Shown: positions 48,101 to 60,100 of the stretch, in pieces
How the letters are laid out: the number at the start of each line of letters is the position of its first letter
Position numbering within the stretch: the stretch's first letter is position 1
Source: Argyresthia goedartella
Lineage: Eukaryota > Arthropoda > Insecta > Lepidoptera > Argyresthiidae
Assembly (NCBI GenBank): GCA_949825045.1
Contig: OX463808.1
Location: 25,977,674-26,041,673 of the forward strand
Length of the DNA: 64,000 nucleotides
Reading direction: 5' to 3'
Position numbers and translations under genes: made by a program
Notes under the pieces: model-generated
Told to the model about the DNA's origin: nothing
The model's database searches: none
The model's input: only the letters and a program-made list of their open reading frames with translations

Positions 48101-51100
48101 AGTAATACAACTATAGCTGTGCTAAAGTTATCTTATCCTACTCTTGAGAACACAAAATTAAAGGTACCTTGAAATTTTCTGACCAAATTTTGAGAAACGA
48201 TGGTACTCATTATGGTGAATTCCCCAGAGAATATGATTGTCAATCCACGCTATATGCTTGTTCTCAGTAGTTTTCACTACTGAATCAATTTGGGTAAAAT
48301 GTCACAGTGTCAGAGCTCATATTAGTAGTCTGCACGGATAAAGCCACAGGAAAAGTGCTGGTCTACCATAGTTTGTTAACCGTAAGCAAGATTTATTATT
48401 TGGTGGCCATGTGTGCCTCTCTCTTATCTTCGTGGTTATTTCTGTCTGGCTGCCACTTTCGATTTGTTTGATGATACAAACAAACAACCTTGAGACAGGT
48501 TGAGAATATGTCGATTAACATTGACTTAGCTTCTAAATCAATTCATATAACCGAATGCAAACTGCTGCTAAAATGTGTTTTTATTATCTCTTAGACAGAT
48601 TAGACATGTCTTTGAGTGTCTCAAATAGTTGGGCATCCGGACCATGCGACCCAAATTCCATTTCGGAGTTCGGGATAAATACAAATAGTATTGCTGTAGT
48701 GTCGACTATTGTGGGCATTCGTATTGTATCCGTATGAATGCCTGTTCAGTATCACAGTCTTGTAAGCAAAAACCCGACTCGCTGACCTAATTATTTTGCA
48801 CCGAGCATATCGTTCAAATACACATAAGTAATACCTCCACTCTTCCACTAATGGACTGTATTGCTGGGATACAAGGACCACTGGATCAGTGTGGCTTCAG
48901 TTAATGGTCCATAATAATGGCTACATATTCGTAGCAACGTAAATTTGCTATATTTACAACGTTTACGGTAAACGGTTGCGCCAAAATATTTATTGGAAGT
49001 GAATATTTAGGTCTTCAATTGATTTTAATGTCATTAATTATGAGTTGTTAGGTACAGGTAGGTTCGTTAAACAGAGGACACATTCTTAGTACAAGTAAAT
49101 CCTGTATTAGTTTGTTACTTCGCATCCTATTATTTGCTAAATCGTAAGATAAAGATAGTCTTGTTAAACATCGATATTTTATGAGTGAGTTTAGAGAGGT
49201 TGTATTAATTAATTATAAAGTAAAACATTTCGCAAATGCCTTGCAAAACTATGATGAATACGGCATGACATAATTTATTTATCGTATCAAATCAAATCAA
49301 ATCGTAAGCGTGGCGAAAGATTTGGCCCTAAGGGCACGTCCGTCATTCAATCGGTGCCGGTGGACATACATCAGCGATTCAACACGCTGCTCAATTAGAG
49401 ACCAAGCGCAGGCGCCGCGAGTCGACCACACCGAGTCTCAAAACACGAACAACAAATACTAAATTCGATACACTTCTAAAGTTCACCATTGTCCACTGCC
49501 CACAAGTACGTATTATGGTGTGCTGTACCTATTAATCACTCAAGAAACTAATTTCGAACTTTCCCAAAGAGAGTTTAATTAACACGTAGGCGTTGTTGTT
49601 GAGACAAATTGTTACATTGTAAAGCTCGTATTGTCCCACTCACCTCGTTTGGATTATTATCTCCTCAGATTCCCGAGATCGTAAAACATTTTTACGCGGG
49701 ACGAATTCTGCTCCAGATTCCCCTTTCCAACTTGTTATTAATCCGACACGATATTCAACTGACGTTTGATTTATTTGAAACGAAATGTAGTTTTTGTGTT
49801 TATTTGCACTGTCACATGTAAGGTTAGGTCGTGTGGTATAAATCGAGTTGCATGGCGCGCGCGCGGGCGTAGGGCGCCGGTCTGCGGCGGCGACTGTGGG
49901 CGACTGGGGCGGGCGGGCGGCGGCGGCGCGCCGTGCAAACAGAAATAGCACCACACCTGCAGGGTGGCACGAACCAGCCAGCACCACCTCTACGATAACT
50001 GTAACTGTCGTTTTGTCAACTGATAACTACCTATAACCCGCTTCATTTTCTCGGAATAGCTTTATTGGTCGTAAGCTCAATGGGTCTGGGAAGTGGGGAT
50101 ATTTCGATTCCGATTTCGTTCGAGGAGGATGTCGCGGTCAGCTAGTTAGTGGCGGTTTATTTTGTTGAGCGATATGTCTTTCCTTGAGGTGATATAATGG
50201 CCGTAACATCAGTCATCGTTAATTATCTAGAGTCAAAATATGTACGAGCAATGAGGTGTGCCAGTGCCACAAACTGAATCTGATACGTCTCATGGTTAAT
50301 ACGCAGGTACGTCTACGATGAATAGAAATCATGCGTTGGTTATTTTGCCGATGAGACAGTGATACATGCCAAGTAGGTCTTAGGATTATGCCTACAGCTA
50401 TCATATTTCTGCTAGTCTAGCGACACCAAACACCCTAGACTAGTTGGAGCTAGACTATCTAGTCAGTTTTGATGTGCCATACGAATTTCAGCTGTACAGA
50501 TTATGAAGTAGAAATTCAAAAAGATAGATTTGTGCACATTGTTTAGGTTATGCTAATGTGCTACGACTATTTCTCTCTAGTCTGGAATTTCCAAACTGTT
50601 ATTATATTTGCCTGTATGTGGTAGGTAGCTATAGTAGCTATGAATTACTAAGCACTGAAGTTATCGGTTTTAAACTTTGCTTGTAAGGTTGAAAGTGGAA
50701 AGGTGCCACCAAACGCCAACAAAAAATTTGGGAAATATTAAACTGCACATCAAAAATACTGATTTGCACTACAAATATCAAGGCAAAATGCCGCGGTAGT
50801 TTTGTTGAAGGGTAAAGGGGGTGAGCGAAGCGAAGCCCCCTTTATCCTTTGTGTGAGGTTGAACATGCAAGAACAACAAAAAATCTTAAAACATAAATTT
50901 GAGTACACATAAAATATTTAAAACATAAAAAGTGTTTTTGCTGATCCTTTTTTGCTGTGCAAATCAGTATTATTGATGTGCGATTAAATACTAGCCAAAA
51001 ATATTACAGCACCAGTCCTTTTCACTCACAATATGTTTTGTTGTTCACACCGTATTGTTTTGTTACCCCATTTTCACGTTCCTAAAATAACAAAGTAATA

Positions 51101-54100
51101 GTGATTACCACTAATTTGAACTTCTAAAGGTTTTGTTTAGGTAGGTGCGGCCATAAAAGCTATGTTTACTCAGACGAAGTGCAAAGCAGGATGTGTGCCT
51201 GCAATTTTCTCTTTCCGTTGCCTGCTTACATGGCACGAAAAAGCGCTTTGCAAGCTTGCAATTATGTTATCACTACACTACCTATACAATGTAGCAATGT
51301 TATTGCGTCCTGCAGGGGAAACATAACATTGACATATAGGTATATTTCTATGTCGTAACAATATCGTAGTATTCTCTATGATATAGCCCACCATGGTTGA
51401 ATTAGAACTTTCATTGAGCGAAGAAATATTTTAGGGCAAAACACTGCGGTAGCTTAGGTGAAGACGAAGGAAGGCGAAGGATTGATCATTTCATGAAATG
51501 GCCATCCATAAAATGATATAGTTATTTTTTTCATGAAATGATCAGAAAGGGTTTAATTTCACGAAAACATGACTTTTAAAAAGCATTTGTATTCAGTTTG
51601 TTTATTGTTTCAGTTTCTTCTTCACCTAAGTTCCCGCAGTGTTTTGCCCTAACATATTTCTTCGTTCGATGAACGTTCTAATTCAACAATGGTTGGCTTT
51701 TCTTGATATGCTCAATTCTACGATATGGTTACGACATAGCTACGACATCTACACGGAGTTGTCAAGACGTTCAAAACGGTAAGAAAAAATATGCAATGTT
51801 AAACAAAACGGCCAGGTGCGAGTCGGACTTGCGCACTGAGGGTTTCGCGCAATGGATTTTTTCCTTTACTTGTGCGCTATAAGACCTTGTTTCGTGCGAA
51901 ATTGTATGATCCTAGGTCATATTCCTTTGCGAATATCAAGCAAAATCTGCGATACGACGCATAAACGGACTTTTCTTCTGAGTTTCGGACCTACCAGTTT
52001 ATTTTTTTACAGCTCTAAGGTACCGGGGGCTCACCACAACCTTTTACCAAACGGATCAAATGCAGCCCAAACTAATATAGGAAAACGTAACACTTGCGAT
52101 TCGGGCATTTGCGTTGTCAATACAGCTAGCTATGTGTATCATGCCGTATCTTAGCAATATAATGCCGTATTGTATCTATCAAGCACGCCGTGAATGGTAC
52201 GAAGGAAATTCAAGGTATTTTAGGAATAGTTATGAAAGGAACGGCAGAAAAAACTTAAATAATTATATTTTGCTACGAAGTCCTCTGCAACCTCAATACA
52301 CTTCATAATGCATGAAATTATTATTTATATACCCTCCAAAAATAAAACATTCTTCCTTCCCTGAAAAAAGGCTGTTTATGGCTATGGGTTAATTGCCCCC
52401 GCTTCTTAATGGCCCCTGCTTGTCAAGGGCCGAATCAGGAATCAGGCAATGTGCGTTGCGAGTGCGGCCGTCAGCAAGGTGAGGCCCTGGAGCAGGGCCG
52501 GTAGTGGATCGTGCCCATCCATGATGTTGGGTCGCCAACAGCTCAGCTTTGAAGTCGTCAGGTGCCGTGGTGGGCATTACTCGGTCAGTGGTGGTGCTGG
52601 ACGCTTTACCAGGATGGGCACGATGGCTCGCTATGGCTCCGGAGGCGGTGTGGTCTGAGGGACCAGTGAAGGCTCTGGGTTGGCCCTCTTCCCCTTCTTC
52701 TTGCCGCCTCGTCTACTGTAAGACTTCGGCGCATCTCCCCTAGCCGTGGGTGGGTTAGCAGGGGCACCGTGGTAGGGCTGCAGTGTGGGTTGTTTCAGTA
52801 GAGGTAGTAGTAGTAGTAGCGGGCCAGCTGGGTTTTGTTGGAATAGGGGGCGGGATGTTAAGCCCCCTCTTACTTGCCTCGGCAGTTGGCACATGTGGCA
52901 GGCTCTGTCTTGGGACCGCTGTGTGGCCTTCAAATGCCTGGCATCAGTGGCAATGAGGTGGGTCACCCGGCCTTCGCCAGCCCTCCAGCTTGACTCCCGA
53001 CGTGAACAGAAGCTTTTTCATGTCGTAGAGGCGCTGGAGACTCGCAGGGGTGTGCTTTTCGGCCAACAGGGCAAAAAAGAGGCATCCGTCCATCCGACGG
53101 ATTTGGCGCACGTGCTGCTCCGGATAGCCGATGCCTGCCACGACACCAGCTACCTTCTCCAGGTTGGTGGTAACGGGGAGCCTTCGACGGCGATCTTCAA
53201 TGGGCGATCCACTTCGGGGAGTTAACAAAACGAGGAGATGGTTCCGTATCTACAGGCCGTCTGATCGGCTCTGCGGAGTAAAGCGCTCTCCTTTCCCGAA
53301 AGGACGCGCGTTGGGGGCGTGGGCTAAACTCGCCTCGAGCCTGGCGAAGTGTTCTGCCCATCCTGGGAGGTGTTCCACCTCGATGGTGGTAGTGGGTTGA
53401 TTGGTGGGTGGCGCGGGCGGCTCAGCCGGTATTTGCGCGGCTTACGGTGGCGAAGTGGCGAGTGGTGCCTTGCCCTGGGATTGCGGGGCAGGTGGCCTGG
53501 CGGAGGGAGATGTGGGAAGGGGCGTAAATCTCTTAGGGCAGCAGTAGCGGCGGTGTTTTCGACCTTTCTCTCGGAGGTAGGTGCCATCGTAGCCATGCGA
53601 CTGGCCTCGCACGTCTGCGAGGCTGCAGGGATGCGGTGGCGGATGGCGGCGGCTAAAGTTGGTCTCTGGTAGACAAGTGGGGAAATGTAAGCTCGCCGCC
53701 GTAGCTCGTGCCATTTTCTTCGAGTGGGTGGTGGTGGTCGTGATGGTGGTGGCGTCAGATGCCCAAATATTTACAGCGCTTTTTGGGGCGTGTAAAATTA
53801 TTCACGTCCTCCCTCGACGGTCGGTTTACGGGGCAACGGATGCTGCCGCGGTGTAATCAGCGAGGGGACTGTAAGGTGGATGATTTAGCCTTGGTAACCC
53901 GCACCGGGTAAAGCTGCGCGTTGTTGTGGACGAGCAACACATACGAGGTCAGTTTTCCGCGTCATCTTTAAAGGCTTCCTAAAAATTACGCATAATGGCA
54001 TACCGCTCTAGTTATGCTTTGTCGTTTTGTATATAAAATGAACAAAATAACTTTCCAGTCCCAGAATACTGCGATTGCCATGAGCTTTTCGACTGATTGC

Positions 54101-57100
54101 GTGACTTTAAAATTCTTCGGAGGTGGTGAACTCTTTTTTTTTCCGCTGCATTGACTACGTGTTTGTTCTCAGGGCCATCATGACGAACCCATGGTTCGTC
54201 TCCGGTACAATACGATTACTAGTAGGATTTTCACCACAAAGCTCCAAAAACCCTTCACAACATTAAAATCACGGTTGTTTCTGCGGTGCTGTAAGCATCC
54301 GTGGCACCCAATTTGCAATGACTTTTTAGAGGTTCAAAAAGATTTTAGAAATATTTATTTTTAATATATTATAAAAACATGTCAGTTTACTAACTAAATA
54401 AAACCATGCACTTAATGAGTTTTTGACGGCAGAGAATTGCTCATCTCAAGTCAAGTCAAGTCAAGTCAAAGTACTTTATTACTGTAGATATTTACATATA
54501 CTTAGCAAACGTCAATTTTGCTCTTCTCTACATTGTACCACTGTGGGAGAAGGAGGGAGTAGAAACTCCCACAGATTGATTTTTAGATCTCTTTTAAAAA
54601 TAGGTTGTTTTTAACTATTACAAATATGAAAAATTTAATTATTATGATTAATAAGCAGGAATAAATAATTACAAAATTATTAACAGCAAGGCCTGTGTTG
54701 AGCTAGATTAACCCCATACAGTCCTGTCATTTAAGTAATCTTGAACATTGTGATATCCCTTTTTTGACAAAGTCGCTTTAACATGCTTTTTAAATTGCTC
54801 AAATGGCAATTTCAAAATCTCCAGAGGTATCTTATTATAGTAGAGAATACACTGACCCTTGAAAGAATTGCTAACCTTCGCGAGTCTAAATCGGGGCGCA
54901 CACAGTCTGTGATTATTTATTAGGTTAACATTACAGCTATAGCTAAGTTTGGAAAATGTTGTAAGGTTCTTGCGTACATACATTATATTTTCGAAAATAA
55001 ATTGACTAGCTACTGTTAGTATGTCAATTTCTTTAAAAAGCTCTCTTAAGGAGTCTGTTCGTTTTAAATTATAAATTGCTCGAATAGCTCTTTTCTGTAA
55101 AATAAAAATAGTTTGAATATCCGCTGCTTTCCCCCACAACAAGATACCATAGGACATTACACTATGAAAGTAACTAAAATATACTAGCCTAGATGTAGCC
55201 ACATCCGTGCTTTGTCTGATGTTCCTAACAGCGTAAGCCGCAGAACTTAATTTACCAGCCAATTTATCTATGTGGGGTCCCCACTGTAAAAAGTCTCACA
55301 TATAATTACAGTATAATAGGTATGATATTTACATGAACGAGATATTAGATATAATTTTTGTTATATTATATAGGTTATAGGTAGTTATATCATTTCATAG
55401 TTTCCAAAAGCTTCTTTCCATGAGAGCATAGTCTAAAGTTAGAAGATGCCTCTCCAGAATTTTTTAGCAGGAGTAAGAAGTTGCGTCGTAGATTGTTGTC
55501 AGAATACTGCTATTTTATTATAAAGTAAAAGTCCACAGTAGTAACCAAAGGAATGAATAAACATAGTGCGACAATACGGTAGCTCATACATGAGATCTTT
55601 CCTACGTTTCTCAGTGATGTTTCGACCAGCATCAGTAGCATACTTGGGTTTGTCGTGAAGGGTAAGGGACTTAGCTTTATATAGCGCATAGTATAGATCG
55701 TTAGTAATGTATAGGAAGTCTTTAAAGTTTATGACTTTAATGACAGCTCTTTGAGGTCTCTCCAGTTGTATTAGATTTGTTTTGTCAGTCCCACCCCACG
55801 TCCTACTTGCGTAAGAAATTATTGACTAGCAAAGACTGAAATATATATATTGATTTGATCAGAAATGCGTACTTGAGGTGTCGTAGTTTTCAAAAAATAC
55901 AAATGAACTTCCTAACTCTATGGTTAAGTACTGTGCCTGTTCCTTCCAGTTTAAATGTTGGTCAAACATAACTCCCAAATATTTAATCATTGTGGTGTAC
56001 GTAAGGAATGGGCATGAAAACGTGGTACGATTCTGGCACGTATGGGCCTTCAATACAAAGCCTCACTCGGGCTTGACCATTATTCCTCATGCTGAAAGTA
56101 ATGTATTTGGTCTTAGATACTGTATGATCAAGTGCTTAGTAGACGGCACTTTCCACACAGTTGTATAAAGTTCTAGTAGTGAGTTGTTACGAATGAAGTA
56201 GTAAAGTAGTGGTAGTAATGAAACACGTCATTTTGTCTTCACTGTAAGTGGTCAACTAAATTTATTACGGTAGAAATATGCGGGCTGAGTAAACTGCCAC
56301 GTTAACAAAACATTATATGCACGGTGTAACCGTACATGCTCCGAAACCCCAAAGATAGTAGGGGTAGTAAACTGTACTCTAATAACACAAAGTAATCAGT
56401 AAAATAAAATCATTCAAAGCAACATAATACAAGCATAATACAAACTTGAAGTATATCTTATAAAATTCAACTTAATAACTAAACACAGTACTTAAGAATT
56501 TTGGGTTGAAATTAAGTTAGTCAAAATTAAAGGCGATATTATCACCATCAGCTGAAGTGGGATGCGCCTTCTGCGCTTGTTGCTGTTTCGCTTTGGATAG
56601 CGTCTGTAGCTCGATGATTTCCATGCGAGCTTGCGTGCGTCTCATTTTTGTGCAGATGTGAGGACAGCATCTTCTTATAATCCATATGACTAGGACCGTA
56701 AATGCTGCTGCTAGGAGGATGTAGCTGATCGCGTATTGATGGACGTCGTGGATTGTGACCGATGATGGGAGATAGTTGCGGTCTTTCTGCGAGTTAATTT
56801 TCTTGTCAATCTCATCTAATTCGGCAGTGTTATATTGAAACGCTTGGTTCTGATTGTGATATGTGATATTCACTTCAATGTTCACTTTCGACATGGCCCT
56901 GTCAATGGCCTTGCAGTTTCCTTCCTGTCTAGTAAGTAGCTCTCTGACCTTGGTACTTGTGTCATCTACCTTCTTGGTCATTTCTTCTCCAGTAAGACCA
57001 TCATTTGTAGTTGAAGTTTTGTCAAAGTCGTCTTCTTGCAGGCTCTGAGACATGAGTTGTAGTATATTTTCTTTAGTGTTTGTATATATCTCCTTAGTTC

Positions 57101-60100
57101 TTTCGTAGACACATTCCTTAAAATATTCAATATCTTTTTCCTCATATTCCAATAATAATGCATGTCTTTGCTCAAAATCCTTCCATTGAGTTTCAAGTGA
57201 TACAAGTCTCTTCGTGAGATAGTCTGGCCTTTTCTTCCTTTCTGCTCCGTCCTTTTTGTAGTTAGCGCAGAGACTTTTTATGTTTTCAAAGACTTTGCTC
57301 TGAGTTTGTAGTTCAGCCATAGTTATGTTTAGTTGGTACCTTTTAGTTTCAGTAAGTATGAGTAGTATGTAGTTGATGAGTTCGACACGTAGTAGACGGT
57401 GTCCCTTGCTTGTTTCATCAGTAGTAAGTAGTCGCGATGCTTGATTTTGTCAGCGCACGCTAAGTTTTCTTCGTAGCTCGACCCGTAGAGTCGTAGGTCG
57501 CACACAGTTCTTCTCAATGCTCCCACAGTCCAAAAACCACAGAACACACTGAGTTTTCTCGAAGGACCATAATGTATGATCAAGTGCTTAGTAGACGGCA
57601 CTTTCCACACAGTTGTATAAAGTTCTAGTAGTGAGTTGTTACGAATGAAGTAGTAAAGTAGTGGTAGTAATGAAACACGTCATTTTGTCTTCACTGTAAG
57701 TGGTCAACTAAATTTATTACGGTAGAAATATGCGGGCTGAGTAAACTGCCACGTTAACAAAACATTATATGCACGGTGTAACCGTACAGATACATTCCGC
57801 GTTAAAACGTTATCAGGCAAGTGCATATTTGAAACTCTCTTCAGTTATTTTTTCTCGCAATTATTTTTTCGTCTTTACATATTATTTTACAAAAGCGCAA
57901 TACAGTATCATCTGCGAAGGTTACAATTTTGCAAGTTTTGTAAGCACAGTTCATTTATATAGACGAGAAGCGGTTTTGATGGCCATCGAAACAAATTCAA
58001 CCAGGATCAATCTTTTGGTATCGAGTACACCATAAAGGCGATAGACATCGCGAAAATCTTTTGACTCAATCTCAATCTCAAATGTAAACATTAGATGTGC
58101 TTAATACGTATATATGAGATCATCAGTTGATTCTTAATCTCAAATCTCAGGTACAATACCGATTTCAATAGAGTAAAAGCGGGAGTACTGTTGAATTTCT
58201 GTTGAGATGTACAGCACTAGCTGCGTGTCTCCACACTAGTAATGTTGACTGGTTGCTATGGTTTCATTCCCTTCTTATGTAGATTGTGTCGTGGTAATGT
58301 TTCTATGAATATAATATGGCTTGTGATAAATAACAGAGTTTGCCTATTCTTCTAAATAAAACCTCAACATGGTAGCAGAGCGCGTGCAGTAAGTAAATAA
58401 AAATATATTGGGTTGCGATCCACGGACAAATAATATCGGCGAAATTTATAAGAAAGAAAGATGACAGCTGCGGGGTCTCTCTTGCCGATTTTGACTGAAA
58501 ATTCAAATTTCAGTCATTGGATATTTAGACTGAAATTACTGCTGGAAGAAAAGCAATTAAGCAATGTATCGTTAAAAGAGATACCGACAGATAAAGATGC
58601 TCTAGTATTATTTTCGAAAGATTACTCACGAGCTAAATCAATTTTGGATCAATGTCTGAGCGACAAATATATTGACATTGTAAAAAATGCGAATACGACC
58701 AAAGGAATGTTAACGTCATTAGAGGCAATATTTGAACGGAAAACAGTCTGTAACAAATTTTATTTAAAACGGAAGCTCAACGATGCGGTATGACAATGAA
58801 AGCAACTTACAACAATATTTCCTAAGATTTGAAGGAATCCTTAGTGAATTAGCGGCAATCAACGTAAACGTCGATGTAGAAGACCAAATTGTCTATCTCT
58901 TCCAAAGATATACGATCAAGTAATTACATCAATAGAGACACCCAGCGAAATATTTTTTGGTAAAAACGACCTATCGAGATTGAGCGTATTTGGTTCCAAA
59001 GCTTGGGCTACTATAGTACCCAAACCGGACAAGTTAGCCAAGAGAGCAAAACAAACAAGAATGGTAGGTTATGGAACTGTTGGTTACAGTTTATGGGATT
59101 CAGAAGAAGATAAGATAATTATTTCCAGAGATGTAAGATTTGATGAAAGCGACATTAAGTTCAAAAATAACGAAGAAGTGAAACAAGTAAGGTATATTCA
59201 AGACTGGTAGCTAGAGGCTTCCAACAAAATAAAGAAGATATTTTCGACAGCATTTATGCACCCGTTGCTAGACATTCTACAATAAGAATGATCTTATCAA
59301 AAGCTGTACAAGATGATTTAAAGATTATTCAACTGGACATTCCTACTGCATTCCTAAATGGAAAATTGAAGTCTGATGTATTTATTAAAATACCTCAAGG
59401 ACTAGAATTAAAAATAATAATACAGCATTAAAACTAAAGAGAGCATTGTATGGATTGGTTGAATCACCAAAGTGTTGTAATGAAACACTTGACGAATTTG
59501 CGAAAGCTAATTAATGGATTCCAAAGATGAGAATATGATTACAGTTTGTATTACAAAGAAGATTGCTGGATGCTGATTTATGTAGACGATATCCTGATCA
59601 CTGGAAACGGGGAAGATACTATTAAAGCACTTAAGGAGGAGTTTAACGCAAAATGTATGGGCGAAATGAAGTACTTTCTTGGAATGGAAGTTAAAAGAAA
59701 TAAAGATACCTTAGAACTGAAACAAACTAAAATGATTGAAAAGATATTGACTAAATTCAAAATGGATGAATGTAACGGAATTAAAACTCCCATGGAAAGA
59801 AATTACAATATAGAAATAAAGGACGATACAAAAGTTTTAGATGCACCATATCGAGAACTAATAGGAAGTCTAATTTATCTTACTGTTACAACAAGACCGG
59901 ATTTAACATTTACAGTATCATATCTGAGCAGATTTTTAGATAAACCGAACGAAGAATTATGGAAAGCTGGAAAAAGAGTAGTACTTTATTTGAAAGAAAC
60001 GAAGGAAAAGGGATTGTTATTTAAAAAGACAAATGACAATAATTTATACGGATTTTCTGATGCCGATTGGGCTGGAGATAGAAGCGACAGAAAAAGTGTT

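Larger units (their letters stand above)
56121..57788 (-). mobile_element. Short LTR element with a single fused ORF
   Basis: Two 216-bp LTRs (56121-56336, 57573-57788) look identical and are flanked by a 5-bp duplication GATAC (56116-56120, 57789-57793). On the minus strand each LTR runs TGTACGGTTACACC to GATCATACA. TGGTCCTTCGAG just after the 5' LTR is a plausible primer-binding site. No protease, RT or integrase is present, so the element moved using another element's enzymes. Confidence 0.9.
55400..58035 (-). pseudogene. LINE reverse transcriptase fragment split by an LTR element
   Basis: On the minus strand, 58035-57789 carries a [15 protein letters not shown] catalytic motif (about 57900-57930). 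56120-55400 continues with [15 protein letters not shown] (56053-55859 frame) and a C-terminal [24 protein letters not shown] stretch (about 55800-55700). A complete LTR element with GATAC target duplication sits between them. Stops and frameshifts abound. Confidence 0.65.
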
